NCBI GenBank assembly: GCA_027186245.1
Contig: CP114492.1
Span: 5,096,501-5,160,500 of the forward strand
DNA length: 64,000 nucleotides
Origin: Coriaria nepalensis
Lineage: Eukaryota > Streptophyta > Magnoliopsida > Cucurbitales > Coriariaceae
Reading direction: 5' to 3'
Shown: one piece after another, positions 12,348 through 24,420 of the stretch
Layout: each line of letters starts with the position of its first letter
Position numbering within the stretch: position 1 is the stretch's first letter
Translations under genes and position numbers: made by a program
The notes under the pieces: model-generated
What the model saw: only the letters and a program-made list of their open reading frames with translations
The model's database searches: none
Told to the model about the DNA's origin: nothing

Positions 12348-13375
12348 ATAAATAGTTTTGGGTGAAATTCTCATAATAAGAAAATATTTTGTAATATAAC
12401 TACTTTGCTTTAACATGATATGCGGAAGTCCAACATTGAAAATTTATCCAGGTACCCATGACACCTCTGCCTATATCTCACCTCTTCGCAAGTTCATCAT
12501 GAAGGTTAGGTTGGTCGTTTACCTTTGATATCAACAACATGGGATAAGATGTGAGCTGTTGCCCAACAAATAGAAATATTCTCACAAAACAGTTGTAGAT
12601 AATAATGCAGATGATGCATGCTCTAAGGGTTTTCCATAACTGATACATTTTTTTGTCTTTTTCTTAGTACTTACATGTTCCTTTCTTAATTTTATTCACT
12701 CTTTTTTTAGGCCTATGTACGTACCAAATTATGCGCAACCAATGGAAAGTCGGGGTGCGACCCGATTCAAATTTACCTACGGTCTTTTCATGGCTTGCCA
12801 TGTCTTAATATAGCTTTTCATAATCTTTTTTTCATTGGGACTCGGCCCTTCGTTTGAGAGGTTTTTATGACACTTAGTCCTTTATTCTTAGCCTCGGCCC
12901 TTCCTTCGAGAAATTAACATTTCTTTCTTATTTCTCATTTTGTTCTACTTGTACCTCTTAACTTCTTAACATGGGTGCGAGGTAATAGCTACATGTTTCT
13001 GAAGATAAAAACACTACTGTAGACTACATTAATGCATTATTCATAATTGATTTAACTATCATATAGGTCACCAATAAAATAATTGGATACATAATAACTG
13101 TACTTTGTAATAAAAGCATCAAGATAGTCATTAATAACTTATTCAACCATTGTAGCAGATGACCCATTATGATAACAAGCAAATAAAAAAAAACATAAGC
13201 AATCGTTAAACATTTTGAAAATCATTCCCATGTTGTAGGTGAGGCTTGTATTTACAGTGGGTTCCATGCTAGTTTTGAGATTGGGTATCCTACTTTCCTC
13301 TTCTCCTCCTTCTCCCTTTTTTTTTTTTTCCTTTCCCTCTTTCTCTCTTTCTTTTTCTCTCCTCCCCCTGTCTCT
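12348..13375 (-). repeat. Truncated Gypsy LTR copy (R1)
   Basis: Diverged direct copy of 18690-19730. Shared landmarks in the same order are GCGGAAGTCCAA, AGGTTAGGTTGGTC, the TCGGCCCTTC region, the tract with AACCATCATATAGGTTA, and the pyrimidine-rich block after GTGGGTTCCA. It stops before the TATA region and is joined directly to RNase H coding sequence at about 13375, so the promoter end is deleted. Its first about 70 bp are inverted relative to the other copy. Confidence 0.6.
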
Positions 13376-14650
13376 TCTAAGAGTCTCAAGGCATCGGGAA
13401 CTTTGTTTTCCTTTCCGGGGTGATAGAAAATCTCACAATCATAATCTTTTACCAACTCTAGCCATCTTCTCTATCTCATATTGAGCTCTTTCTAGGTAAA
13501 AATATACTTGAGACTCTTAGTATTTGTAAAGATCTTACATCAATTTTGTATGCATAGTGCTGCCATTTATTTAAGATAAACACAATCAATGCTAATTCCA
13601 AGTCATAGGTTGGGTAGTTTTTCTCCTAGTCTTTTAGTTGTCTTGAAACATATGATACCACCTTTCCATCTTGCATTAGGATTGCTCTGAAGCCTATCCT
13701 TGATGCGTCGCTAAAGATCATAAACCTGCTTCTTGGAAGCTCCGCTCACATTTTTCCATCCACTCATACTTTCTCCCTTTCTTAATGAGGGTTGTGAGTT
13801 GTGCAATGAGCCTAGAAAATCATTATACAAATCTCTTTTAGTAACCAACTAATTCAAGAAATCTCTTAATCTTTAGTGGTAGAAGTGGGTCATTTTGTTA
13901 TTACTTCAACTTTTGCTGGATCCACTGATATTCCTCCTCTAGACACTACATGTTCAAAGAATTTCATTTCATCCAGTCAAAAGTTGCACTTTGAGAACTT
14001 CTTGTAGAGTGTATGCTCCTTAGATATCCATAATACGACTTCTAAATGGTGTTCATGGTCCTCCTTGGATTTTGGAATACACCATGATGTAGCAATGAAG
14101 ACAATTACAAATTTGTTGAGAAAAGTTTTGAACACTCGATTCATTAAGTCTAAATTCCTTATGGCCATTTGTCAATCCAAATGACATTACTAGAAACTTA
14201 TAACATCCTTAGCGGGTTCTAAAACTTGTTTTTGAGAAAATTATTTCCCCTCCTAGTTGATAAAATAAATCATTAATCCTCGGAAGAGGGTACTTGTTCT
14301 TCAACATTACTTTGTTTAGCTCACGATAGTCGATGCAAATTCACATTGTTCTATCTTTCTTCTTTACAAATAAGACTGGTGCTTCTTAAGGGGAATGGTT
14401 TGGTTGTATGAATCCCTTATCTAATAGCTCTTGTAGCTAATTCTGCAACTCTTGAAGTTCTACTAGTATGCCATCTGATAGGGTGCCTTAGATATGGACT
14501 CCATCGTTGGTAGAAGTTCGATCTCATAGGTAATGGCTCGATCAGGCAGTAAACCTAATGAATCTTCTATAAATACTTCAACAAAAGTTTTTGCCACCAG
14601 TACGTCTTCCGGCCCAATCTTTATTTCCATCATTGGATCCACAATGCTAG
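13360..14650 (-). pseudogene. Gypsy reverse transcriptase and RNase H remnants
   Basis: Minus strand. Near 14390-14285 is the polymerase motif with KKDRTM and a degraded YRELNK region. At 14168-13977 is MDLMNRVFKTFLNKFV-like sequence followed by KFSKC, with the neighbouring catalytic FIDD box changed to FIAT, so the active site is lost. At 13455-13360 is VKDYDCEIFYHPGKENKVPDA, the start of the RNase H to connection region. Several stops and frameshifts are present. The element cannot move by itself. Confidence 0.75.
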
Positions 14651-14951
14651 TGAGATAACCGGTATAACCACTATCCAGTAGTCACTTCACTTCTAGTGCT
14701 AAAATCATCATTTTAGGCAACTTCAAAAGGTCCCCTACGAATTCAAATCTCTCTTCTTTGTTCAAGCTAAAAGTAACCCTTAGATCTCTACATCCATTAG
14801 ATGCGTTGTACTTACAAAGGAAGTCCATTCATAGGATGATATCATAATCATTCATGTCGATACAAAGGAATAAACTAGAGAGTAAAGCTCCCTAGAGGGA
14901 AGGGAGATTCTAAAGATTTGATCTAATCTATCATTGTTTCTACCAATTTTC

Positions 14952-15149
14952 CTAGCAAAAGGAATGGTTGACACCCGAATCAAACAACACATAAGCATTT
15001 AAGTTAGCGACAGAAAGTTGACCTATCATTATGCCCAATGTTTCATTTTCTGCATCATTTTTAGAGAATGAGAATATCCTGACATTCGTCTTTGGGGCTT
15101 CCAATCCACCCTGACCAATAGTAAGATTCTCAATCTGGGGATGAATCAT
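14952..15149 (-). pseudogene. Gypsy aspartic protease fragment
   Basis: A 65-codon minus-strand frame ending YVLFDSGVNHSF, where DSG is the retroviral-type aspartic protease active-site triplet and the following His-Ser-Phe is typical of plant Gypsy proteases. It lies between the gag knuckle and the polymerase, as expected. Confidence 0.7.
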
Positions 15150-15199
15150 GTTAAATCATGGTCCTTGAGCTCTTGGCGGATTAGGCTTAGTGTCCTGGT

Positions 15200-15330
15200 T
15201 TACTCAACTAGGGCAGCCATGCGAATAGTGACCATTCCTTCCACAGTTATAGCAAACGTTAGAGCCCACCCTACATTCTCAAGGATGTTTCCTCCCACAT
15301 TTTGGATAGCTTGGAAAGATGCCGCTATCC
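15200..15330 (-). pseudogene. Gypsy gag zinc-knuckle region
   Basis: Minus strand. Two metal-binding motifs are readable in one frame apart from a single stop: CGRKHP followed by EC, then CYNCGRNGHYSHGC, which fits CX2CX4HX4C exactly. This is the nucleic-acid-binding end of Gypsy gag, just upstream of the protease. Confidence 0.7.
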
Positions 15331-15927
15331 ACCTTGTTTGCAATCTCTTTTGGCTATAATTATCCACCAAATTTTCTCTTTTTCTTATTAGTCATGTACG
15401 GCTTGGCCTGATCGGTTGGTTGTTGGATCTTGGACCCCTAATCCTTATGGAAATGGTCACTTTTCCCTGTTTGAACTATCGCTTGGAGTTCTTTCTAACC
15501 TCAATATCTTGTTTTTTTATTCCTTAGCCCGAGTTAGGCAATATTCTACTCAAAGCGCTCTCTCAACACACCCTCCTATAGTGATTGGGAGATTGTCACC
15601 ACTATCAATGATAATGGCCAACTCAGAGCAAGAAGGGGAACAACTGTGCTAATTTTTCAAACTTCTGAACTACCTTAGTGACCAACATAGCTCTTTGTTT
15701 AACATTGATAAATTATGTTTGTTGCGCTGCTATATATAGCATCCTTATTATATTAATTCCTATTGAATTTTGAAGTGAAATCTTCCCACATCATCTCTAG
15801 AACATTAGTCTCATTTTCACCGTGTCCCACTAGTAATGAGCATCCTTCTTGATCATTTAGGTCACACACATGGCCTTCTCCTTCTCACTCAAGTTCATAA
15901 AGTTCAAGACAATTTGAATGGAGTATA

Positions 15928-17850
15928 ACCTATCACGACCCGATATACCAGATCCGTGACCGCTTGAGAATTACATAATTAAAGATATCTAGAGACAAGA
16001 CATAAGTAATCTAGAGTTATAGAATCCTCACAAGCCTAACTCTTACTTGCTTTAAAATTTCAGAATCAATGAAACAAATATAGACCCAAAATTTTCCGCA
16101 CATCATAAAACTATAATTTATAAGCCATATATCCAACATGTATATGTCAACAAAACTATGTACAAAACTCATCCTAAACACGTTAGTTAAAATAAGACTT
16201 GTATATACAATATCTTACATCTATTATATTTTACATCTCATAATGAAATATACATTGGAGCTTCTAAATTCACACCAAAATAGAAAGTTCACTAACCTCA
16301 ATCCATATCGCAATAACTTGCTACATTCGTAATGCATATCGCAATAACTTGCTACATTTGTAATGCATATCACAATAACTTGCTACATTCGTAATCACAA
16401 TCCAATAATAGAGAATATTATGTGCACATAGTCTAGCAAACCCAATGCTAGAGTGGGGTCCCATCACAAGAACCTCAATGCATTTCAAATCTATATAGCA
16501 CATAGTTTAGAAAACATAAAGCATGTATCAATAACCTGCTAGCATATATCAATAGCATGAGAAATTATATTCATGTCGCATATTAATTAGTAGCTTAATT
16601 CATGAAATCCTTATTTCAGTTTAATAACTTCTAGAAATCAAGTATATTGAATAAAAGTCACAAAATAACATAATTACCTTTAATTCATCTTTAAACCATT
16701 GAAAATTAATATGTTATAATTATTAATTGACATTCGGCCTCTGATGGCTCTAATCAGTTTAAACTCCAGATAGAGTGGTAGGATGATCCTCCGATGGTTC
16801 TAAACACCAAAACATGCAAAGATAGACAATGTGATCATTAGAGATGTTCAATGCAATTCAAATAACTAAATTACTAAACTACACTTCATATTGCTCTTTC
16901 AAGTTCTAATCTCACTACTAATGTATGGAATGTGATATGCAATGCACTAGCCCTCCTCATCTTGGCTAAATGGCTTGTTTAGCATATGAAATACTACAAT
17001 CAATGTTCTCTCACTATTATATGATTCTAAGAGCATTATGGCTATACCTATATATTAACATGCTCAGATTGTACAATTTCAACCTTATAGTGCTTAGTTT
17101 GCTAGTTTTCTGAAATTGAAGTCTAATTCTACTTAAAGAATGCAACTAGCACATAAGTACTAAGATTATGGTTCTAAACATATAATCATCATCATTATAG
17201 TTAATTTTGAATAAATACATAGATTAAGACACTAAATAAGGCCTAAGCTTGCTGAATTGTAAAAGCTTTAAAATTTCAAGTAAAAAGTGAAGAATGATTC
17301 TTACCAAAGCTAAGCTCGAATTGAGTTGTTCCAATGATCAAAATCTATATTGGGATTGATATTTTTGTTTTTTTAAGGTAATTGGAGTTCTAGAGTAGTA
17401 GGGTGCTAGATTAGATTATTTTGCAAGAAACTTGGGAAATTAAGCAAAGGATTGAAGTTTTTTTCCCATGGTTTTTATTTTTCACCTTCTAAGTAGCTCA
17501 AAGGGATGAAAATGGAGAGAAAATATGAAGGGTTTCATTCATTTTGAGTAGGGGAACCAAAATGATCATATTGTGATGATTAAGGCTCATTTTAAATTTT
17601 TCTTCCAATTAGGACATCTCCTAGTAAATGTGCAAGTCTCAATAAAAGAAAACCTGATCCCTTCTCCTTTTTGGGTCATTGGACTAAAAACATATTTTAA
17701 TCAAATTTGAGTATTTTTTGAGCTACTTGGCCCCAGGTTATAAGATGAGAGCTAGTTAGCCTTTTAATGATTCAAATTTAGCCCATATGAATACATATAA
17801 TTTCTAAATTAACATTAAATGGCTAACAAAAACACTTATAGAGCTACTCT
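15928..17850. mobile_element. About 1.9-kb insertion inside the Gypsy gag gene
   Basis: Gag coding sequence stops at about 17850 and resumes at about 15920, and the sequence between is non-coding. Its left edge (TATCACGACCCGATATACC) resembles a widespread dicot LTR class beginning with a CACGACCCG motif, and inside are repeated CCGATGGTTCTAA-like pieces (16730-16805). No coding region was found. A solo LTR or other non-coding retroelement is the likeliest identity. Edges are approximate. Confidence 0.45.
16304..16395. repeat. 31-bp tandem repeat, three copies
   Basis: Copies start at 16304, 16335 and 16366, each reading CATATCGCAATAACTTGCTA followed by a CATTCGTAATG-type end with one or two changes. 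It lies within the insertion at 15928-17850. Confidence 0.8.
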
Positions 17851-17995
17851 TGACTGATCCCTTGCCTCCCTTAATCAACGTGAGCAGGCCTTAGGCCCTT
17901 GGATTTTCATTACGTGCCTCCGGTACTTCCCATTCCACTGGGACAACTCTTTCATCTTGCTGCTATTGCACAACCTATTGGCAAAGGTTTCAAAG
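17850..17995 (-). pseudogene. Gypsy gag N-terminal fragment
   Basis: Minus-strand codons around 17890-17985 read as a Gln/His-rich stretch (QLQQLHNQ-like) running into a VPVEWEVPE-like acidic segment, as at the start of many plant Gypsy gag proteins. It is separated from the rest of gag by the insertion at 15928-17850. Confidence 0.4.
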
Positions 17996-18494
17996 TTCTA
18001 TTTCTTGAGTTTCTATGTGTTGTTGTAGGTTAGCTATCAATGTTGATAACTCTTGCTCTCTATCTAGTTCTTTTGGTATTGGCTTAGCTCAAGTAGCTCT
18101 AATCCTTATGTTCTTATTTCCTCTAGACATCTTGTAGCCTATGATCCTAATGTTTTGAAGTTAAGACTTGTATTAACTCTTTAGTTTCAAGCACTATCTC
18201 ATATAAACTAGTTCACTAAATAAAGCATGGCATAATCATAAAATACAATTGATAACATGTATGAAACTCACTGCATTCACAAATCAGATCATTAGATTTA
18301 TGTTTTCCTAAGCTTTTTTGTTTTTCAAGGGTACACAAATTCTTACTTGCGAAATCCACATCATGGAATTAAATATGTTCATACTATTTATTGTCTAGTT
18401 TTTCAACCAACCAAAACCTTTGCAAAAATTAACTAAGGGTACTTATTTGAACTTGTTGAGCTAGTACAATGGTGCAAAATGCAATAAGACATTT

Positions 18495-18505
18495 CTCTTA
18501 TACCA
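18495..18505 (-). other. Gypsy primer-binding site
   Basis: TGGTATAAGAG on the minus strand, one mismatch from the common initiator-Met primer site TGGTATCAGAG. It lies just inside the LTR end that reads CGGGTTATTATAG. This marks the LTR to internal boundary of the minus-strand Gypsy element. Confidence 0.5.
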
Positions 18506-18507
18506 AC

Positions 18508-19790
18508 TATAATAACCCGTACTGTTCAGACAATTACTTTTACTTAATTTTACTTATATAACTATGGGAAAATTCTTTTTTATATTACGGAGAAATTACT
18601 TGATAGTGATATCTTACTCTTATAAGAATCGAAATAGGTTTCTTGAGTGATAGTGAAACACAACATATTAAAGCAAAGTAGTTAAATAGTATGAAACATT
18701 TTCTTATTGTCGGAATTTCACCCAAAACTATTTAACATGTGCGGAAGTCCAAGAACTAAACTTTATCCCGGTACCTATGCTAACTCTCCCTATAGCACAC
18801 CTCTTTGCAAGTTCACCATGAAGGTTAGGTTGGTCATTTACCTTTGATATCTACAACATGGGAGTAAGATATGAGTTTTCGCTCAACAAGTATAGATATT
18901 CTCACAAAATAGTTGCAGACAATGATGTAGATGATGCATGTTCTAAGGGTTTTTCATAATTGATGTATTTCATTTTTTCTTCTTCTTAATACTTACGTGT
19001 TCCTTTCTTACTTTTATTATTTTATTCTTTGGGCCTTATCTACATACAAGTTGCATGCACGACCAATGGGAGGTCGGGGGAGCCACCCAATCTGAAATTA
19101 CCCAAGGTTCTTTCATGTCTTGACATGTCTTAACAAAGCTTTTCATAATCTTCACTTCATTGGGTCTCGACCCTTCCTTTGAGAGGTTGGTACGATACTT
19201 AGTCCTCTCTTCATTAGGCCTTGGCCTTTCTTCGAGAGATTAAATTTCTTTCTTATTTCTCATTTTGTTCCACTTGTACCTCTTAACTTCCTAACATGTG
19301 TATGAGGTAATAGCTGCATGTTTCATGAAGATACAAATGCTATTGTGGAATACATAAATGCAGTTATTCATAATTGATTTAACCATCATATAGGTTAACT
19401 AATAAAATAATTAGATAGGAAATAACTGCACATTGTGATAAAAGCACATACCATATAGATAGTCATTCATAACTTATTCGACCACCATAGATGTTGACCC
19501 ATTATGATAACAAGAAAAAAAAACATATACAGTTGTTTAACATTTTGAAAACCATTTCCATGTTGTTGGTAATATTTGTACTTACAGTGGGTTCCACGCT
19601 ACTTTTGGGATTGGGTATTCTAACTTTCTCTTCTCCTCCTCTCTTTCTCTCCTCCCTATCCTCCCCCTCTCTCCTTCTCTTTCTCTCCTCCCCCTCTCTC
19701 TTCTCATTCTCTCCTCACTTCACTTTGCCGTAAGTTACTTAAAAGGGAGGGGGGACGGGGGAGGGGGGCAGAAGGTATTTATATAGCCTT
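18508..19790 (-). repeat. Gypsy LTR copy (R2), promoter-proximal on minus strand
   Basis: Extends from the primer site to a TATA-like box (reverse of TTTATATAGCC, at about 19778-19788). On the minus strand the TATA box precedes a long purine-rich leader (about 19730-19630). It is a diverged copy of 12420-13375. Confidence 0.6.
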
Positions 19791-20340
19791 TAAAGAAGTT
19801 TTATGTGATGTTTCGTGAAGATAAAAATGTTATTATGGAATACATTAATTCAGCTATTCATAATTAATTTAACCATCATATAGGTTAACCAATAAAATAT
19901 TTGGATAGGTAATAACTGCTAGGCAATAACTGCACATTGTAATAAAAGCACATACCATCTCGATAGTCATTCATAATTTATTCAACCACAATAGTAATTG
20001 ACCCATTATGATAACAAACAATTAAAAAAAAGATAAATTGTTGTTAAATATTTTTAAAACTATTTTCAAGTTGTAGGTGAGATTTATACTTATAATGAGT
20101 TCCACGCTAGTTTTGGGGTTAGGTAGCATGTTGGGGTTGGGTATTCGGGCTTCCTCTTCTCCTCCTTCTCTCTCTTTCTCTCCTTCTCCCTATCTCTCCT
20201 CACTCTCTCTCTTTCTCTTTCTCTCCTCTTACTTAAAATGAGAGGGGTAGAGGGGAGGGAGGGGTTTATATAGCCTTTAAAGAAGTATCATGTGATGACA
20301 CTTAATCATTCGGTATCGTCAATACGATGCTACTTAAGAC
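19791..20340 (-). repeat. Second, partial Gypsy LTR copy (R3)
   Basis: Repeats the part of R2 from about 19314 to 19790: the TTTCRTGAAGAT start, AACCATCATATAGGTTAAC, the GAGTTCCACGCTAG line, the pyrimidine tract, and again a TTTATATAGCC box (about 20265-20275). R2 and R3 are therefore a tandem partial duplication, putting two promoter-like units in series. Confidence 0.6.
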
Positions 20341-20353
20341 ATTGTCATACTCT

Positions 20354-20380
20354 TTTATTATTATTATTATTATTATAATC
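20354..20380. repeat. (TTA)n microsatellite
   Basis: About eight TTA units in a row just outside the R3 LTR copy. Confidence 0.85.
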
Positions 20381-20500
20381 CTTCAAATTTAAAAAATTGA
20401 TAAAAGACTCATTTCTATCTCTATTATTATTATTAGGCATATATTTTTTATAATTACTAAAAAGCCCCCATTATCATCATAGTTTGGAAATTTTTGGGGG

Positions 20501-22115
20501 TTTATAGAGAAAGCACCAACACATTTTGAATGCGGCAAGAGCTGTAATGTTTCAATATAGTCTTCCTTTAGAGTATTGGAAATAGTTTGTTCTTACTGAT
20601 AATTTCCTAATTGATAGGACTCCATCACCAATATTTGAAAACATATATCCTTATGAAATTTTACTGAATAAGAAGCCAAAATATGAATCTCCAAAAGTTT
20701 TTGGTTGTCTATGTTTTGCTTTTATTTTATCGTAAGGAAGGAGGAAATTTGACCCAAGAGCAAAAAGATGTGTGTTTATTAGCTATCCAACAAGTATAAT
20801 AGGATACAAATTCCTAGATTTAGACACCAAGGACATTTTTATCTCTAGAGATGTTGTTTTCTATTAAAGAACATACCATGTAAGCAGGATAAATAAGGAT
20901 CACACACAGAGCAGAATACGACAACCACATAAAATCAAACTATTTGCATTTATCCAAATTCAAATGAAGTGATACAAGTTTTAGTTAATCATTCCGTAGT
21001 TATATAGCCAAGTTCTAAAAAAAGAAGAAGGAGATAAACAGGCAATCACAGAATGGACAGATACATTATCATAGATTAAGACACTGTCACAGATACATTT
21101 TATCTGATTATATTTGTGCATCATCTAACTTTGTAGAGCCATCCTCTTCTACCTTATTCTCACCCTCTCACTCTAATGCCACAAATAAACCCAAAACCTA
21201 TCATCTTTCAAAGCACTTAACCTTTAACAAGTTTCCACGATCTTATAAGGATTTTAATTCATGTATCTCAAATCAAACATAACCAAAATCTTATAAAGAT
21301 GCATCTGCTAATCCTGAATGGGATCATGCCATGAAAGCTGAAGTACAAGCTTTTGAAGATAAAAATCAATGAGAAATTTTAGATTTACCTAAGGGAAAAG
21401 AAGCAGTGGGTTGTAAATGGGTATACGAGCTAAAGTGTCATTCTGACGGTACATTAGAAAGGCATAAAGAAAGATTAGTTGTGAAAGGTTACACACAACA
21501 AAAGGGGATTGATTACAAAAAAGACTTTCTCTCTTGTTGCAATATTAACAACCGTGAGGTGTCTTTTGGAAATTTTAGCAACTAAGGGTTGGCTCTGACA
21601 GCAATTTGACATTCAAAATGCTTTTCTACATAGGGATCTAAAAGAAGAGATGTATATAAACCTTCCTCTTAGTCATGATAAAGCTACAAAACCTAAGGTT
21701 TGCAAGCTACTTAAAAGTCTATATGGTTTAAAGCAAGCATCAATGAGTGGTATGTAAAATTTTCTACTTCCCTAAACCACTTCCAACAATTTCACAGCCA
21801 TTTTAGTGTATGTTGATGATTTAATAGTGGCCAGTACAGATTCACTTAGATTTGAAAGCCTTTCTACAATTCAAAATCAAAGACCTTGGCACACTTAGAT
21901 ACTTTTTGGGAATTGAAGTTGCTAGGTCTTGGAAAGGGATAGGAATTTGTCAATGCAATTATGTCCTAGACTTATTTGAAGATGCCAGTTGCCTAGAAGT
22001 AAAACTAGTCAAGATTCCAATGGATCAAAATCTCAAGGATAGTGCAACAGATGGATAAATTCTTCCAGATCATTCTATTTTTCGAAGACTTATTGGAAAG
22101 CTATTCTATTTGAGT
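20501..22115 (+). mobile_element. Copia element, right part (integrase end to polymerase), degraded
   Basis: Continuation of the Copia at 11160-12347. It resumes with the integrase tail KHQHILNAARAVMFQ, followed by the EYW and FGCLCFA landmarks. At 21300-21530 is the polymerase start (CKWVYELKCHSDGTLERHKE, KGYTQQKGIDY). The catalytic YVDD box is readable at 21807-21818, with DLIVAS after it. The frame at 21852-22058 holds LGTLRYFLGIEVARS. It ends in a truncated LIGKLFYLS motif. RNase H and the 3' LTR are absent. Many stops and shifts show it is dead. Confidence 0.75.
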
Positions 22116-22130
22116 ATTTCCAAATTGCTA

Positions 22131-22560
22131 TAGTTATGAAATTCAAGTACTCAGTCAATTTATGTCTCAGCTGAAATTATATATCCGTAAAGCCACTTGA
22201 ATAAGTCCGATTGGATCATGTATTTTATTAGAATCAATCATGATAGTAAAACTTATCAACAATATTAGATGCTTTGTAGTTATTTGGAGTAATGAAATCT
22301 AACATTTGTTTATTATAATGTTGGATATAATAACGCATGAAAATCTTTTATATTTCTTGCTTGATACATTCTCATATCTTTGGCAATGCACTTAGAATTG
22401 TGATAATAATCATGCTCGGTGAGATCCAGGTACTATAAGCCTAAGACCTATACTATTCACAATCGTAGGATTGTCATGAAGGGATAATGATCATCTAAGG
22501 AGACTATTGCTGTTCTTCTTAGGAATTTATACATATAAAGCAGCGGAAGTAATAATTTTA
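22131..22560 (+). repeat. LTR-family fragment, plus orientation, with empty hAT site
   Basis: Collinear with 31680-31814 plus 33531-33950: shared pieces include GGATCATGTAT, GACTTATCAACAAT, AATGAAATC, CATTTGTTTA, AATGTTG, and a CTCGGTGAGATCC-like line. It lacks the 1.7-kb element present in the other copy, so it serves as the empty site. Confidence 0.65.
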
Positions 22561-24420
22561 ACATTGTTGGATCTCATCCCAAAGATGAATAACTCCATAG
22601 AAAGATCGTCATAGAATATTCATATATCTTATATACAAACACTTTACAAAAAAGTACAATAAATTCCATAAATTTAAATTACAAGTTTAGTATAAAAGTG
22701 ATACCTGAATTTGATAAGCAAACCACTTCAAACCCTCTTGCAATCATAATTGAAAAGATGATGAAAGATGCCCATATGTTCTTCCTCTAACCATCCACAC
22801 AATTCGTCATTCAGTTAACTTTCTACCATAGTTTCATCACATGAATCAATGGGTTCGAGGAAAAGGGATAAGAAAACCCTCCCTTTTCTCTCACTATTTC
22901 AACCAAGTGGAGAAGTTTTTGCCTTAAGGATATTTGGCCACTTTGTGGTCTATTTATAAGGTACCACTAGTTATAAGGTTTTCTAATCACATTAGGTTTT
23001 TTGTAGCAAAGGTTTCTTTAACACATTAGGTTTCCTTAACTCGTTTAAGGCAACAAATGGGTCATAACCCATATACATGGCTGACCACATCCATGGGTTT
23101 TAAACCATGGACATTAATCTACCATTTGATTAATTTGATACATGAAAATCAAATTAATAATCCGGCCCATAAACCATTTATTGTCTGATTATTAATACAA
23201 ACCCTTAGAACCCTTTTATAATTAAATAAAAGTTTTGTTGTAATTTATTAATTTCTAATTAAATTAATGTCACACTTAGTTGTGATAGCAGAGATGCATG
23301 ACATTAGATTTAAAAAATTTATAATTCTCATTTTACCCTCATAGTCAAAATACAAGTCAATTTACCATTTTATTCCTAAAATGGGAGCGTTCATTTTTTT
23401 CCTTTTTCTCCAATAAATCTTAACTGAGTTACCTTGAATCTTATGTGTATGACTAATTAGATTTTATAATCCGTCGGTAAGAGGATTTCAATACACTTTA
23501 TGATTTTATTTAATCCAAAATCAAATTCGTTTAATTTAAAACACTTTTTAAATTAAACATATATATTAATCATCTCATGATTAAATAACTCAAACCTCCA
23601 AGTCAAAATTAACTCATTGCAAAGGTCAAGACTTGTTAGGAGATGAGAAGTACCATCTAAAAGAACCTGTTGTGACTATAGTATATTTATAATTAACGAT
23701 CTTTCTATCTTGCCAATATCCCGACTCGTCTTATGACATAGTTTAACTGTTAAACTCTAATAGAAAAATCATATGAATAATTATATCTTTATTGTACATT
23801 CATAATAGATTATAGAAACTCATTTCATATGATCTATTTCAAAATATGGAAGCGAAGGATTCTCTCTTGATCACTCATAGCTTTTATATACAACATTTCA
23901 TACTCAACAGTTCACCTCTTATTCACCCATGCTAGGGATAATTGGAATGATATCAAATTATGAAACTTGGCATATAAGATATCATGACGATCTCATGTCC
24001 AAGGACCACATATAATATAGTCACTGATAATTTTCATTAACAATCGGCATTAATTACTAATGAGAATTATCTAAGTGTAACGTTTGTTATCCTTAATCTC
24101 TACTAAGCAGCCACATAATCATCATGATGTTCCACTAATATAATAGGCCATGAGATAAGGCACCCTAAAAACTTTAGTTATGTGATTTATTTATCTGGAT
24201 CATTAATGTCCCAATTAGCATGATCTCTATCATGGTTTCTAAAGTGCATAACTTAAAAACAAAACATTATCATGATATATATTTATAAAATATAATATAT
24301 GAATTCTAACAAAATTAATAAATATGAAAATTAATAACAAATAATAATATTCATTATCTTGTTAATATCTATATAAAAATAGTATCACATATATTATTTT
24401 CTCCATCAGATGGAAACCCA
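22561..24420 (-). repeat. LTR-family fragment, minus orientation
   Basis: Collinear with 25700-27660, for example the AATAGTTCATC, CCCATGCTAGGGATAA and GCATGATCTCTATCATGG lines, and inverted relative to 33531-35070. A polypurine-like or polymerase-end motif (ACCCAATTGCCTTGACGG) follows at the right edge, matched by ACCCAATTGGCTTCACAGG at 27662. Decayed, with approximate edges. Confidence 0.5.

Larger units (their letters stand above)
12348..20500 (-). mobile_element. Nested Ty3/Gypsy element, minus strand, degraded
   Basis: This block interrupts the Copia element. In minus-strand order it holds LTR material with TATA boxes (about 20340-18508), a primer-binding site (TGGTATAAGAG, 18495-18505), the gag start (about 17990-17850), an insertion (15928-17850), the rest of gag with zinc knuckles (about 15920-15200), protease (15149-14952), reverse transcriptase (about 14400-13900), a piece of RNase H (13455-13360), and a truncated LTR (13375-12348). 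Integrase is missing. Order and motifs are those of Ty3/Gypsy. Boundaries are approximate and I found no flanking target duplication. Confidence 0.7.

Noticed and set aside
13252..13455. 67-codon frame ending in a Lys/Glu/Arg-rich stretch as a basic protein
   Set aside because: Its start is Gypsy RNase H; the charged end is the purine-rich strand of the truncated LTR.
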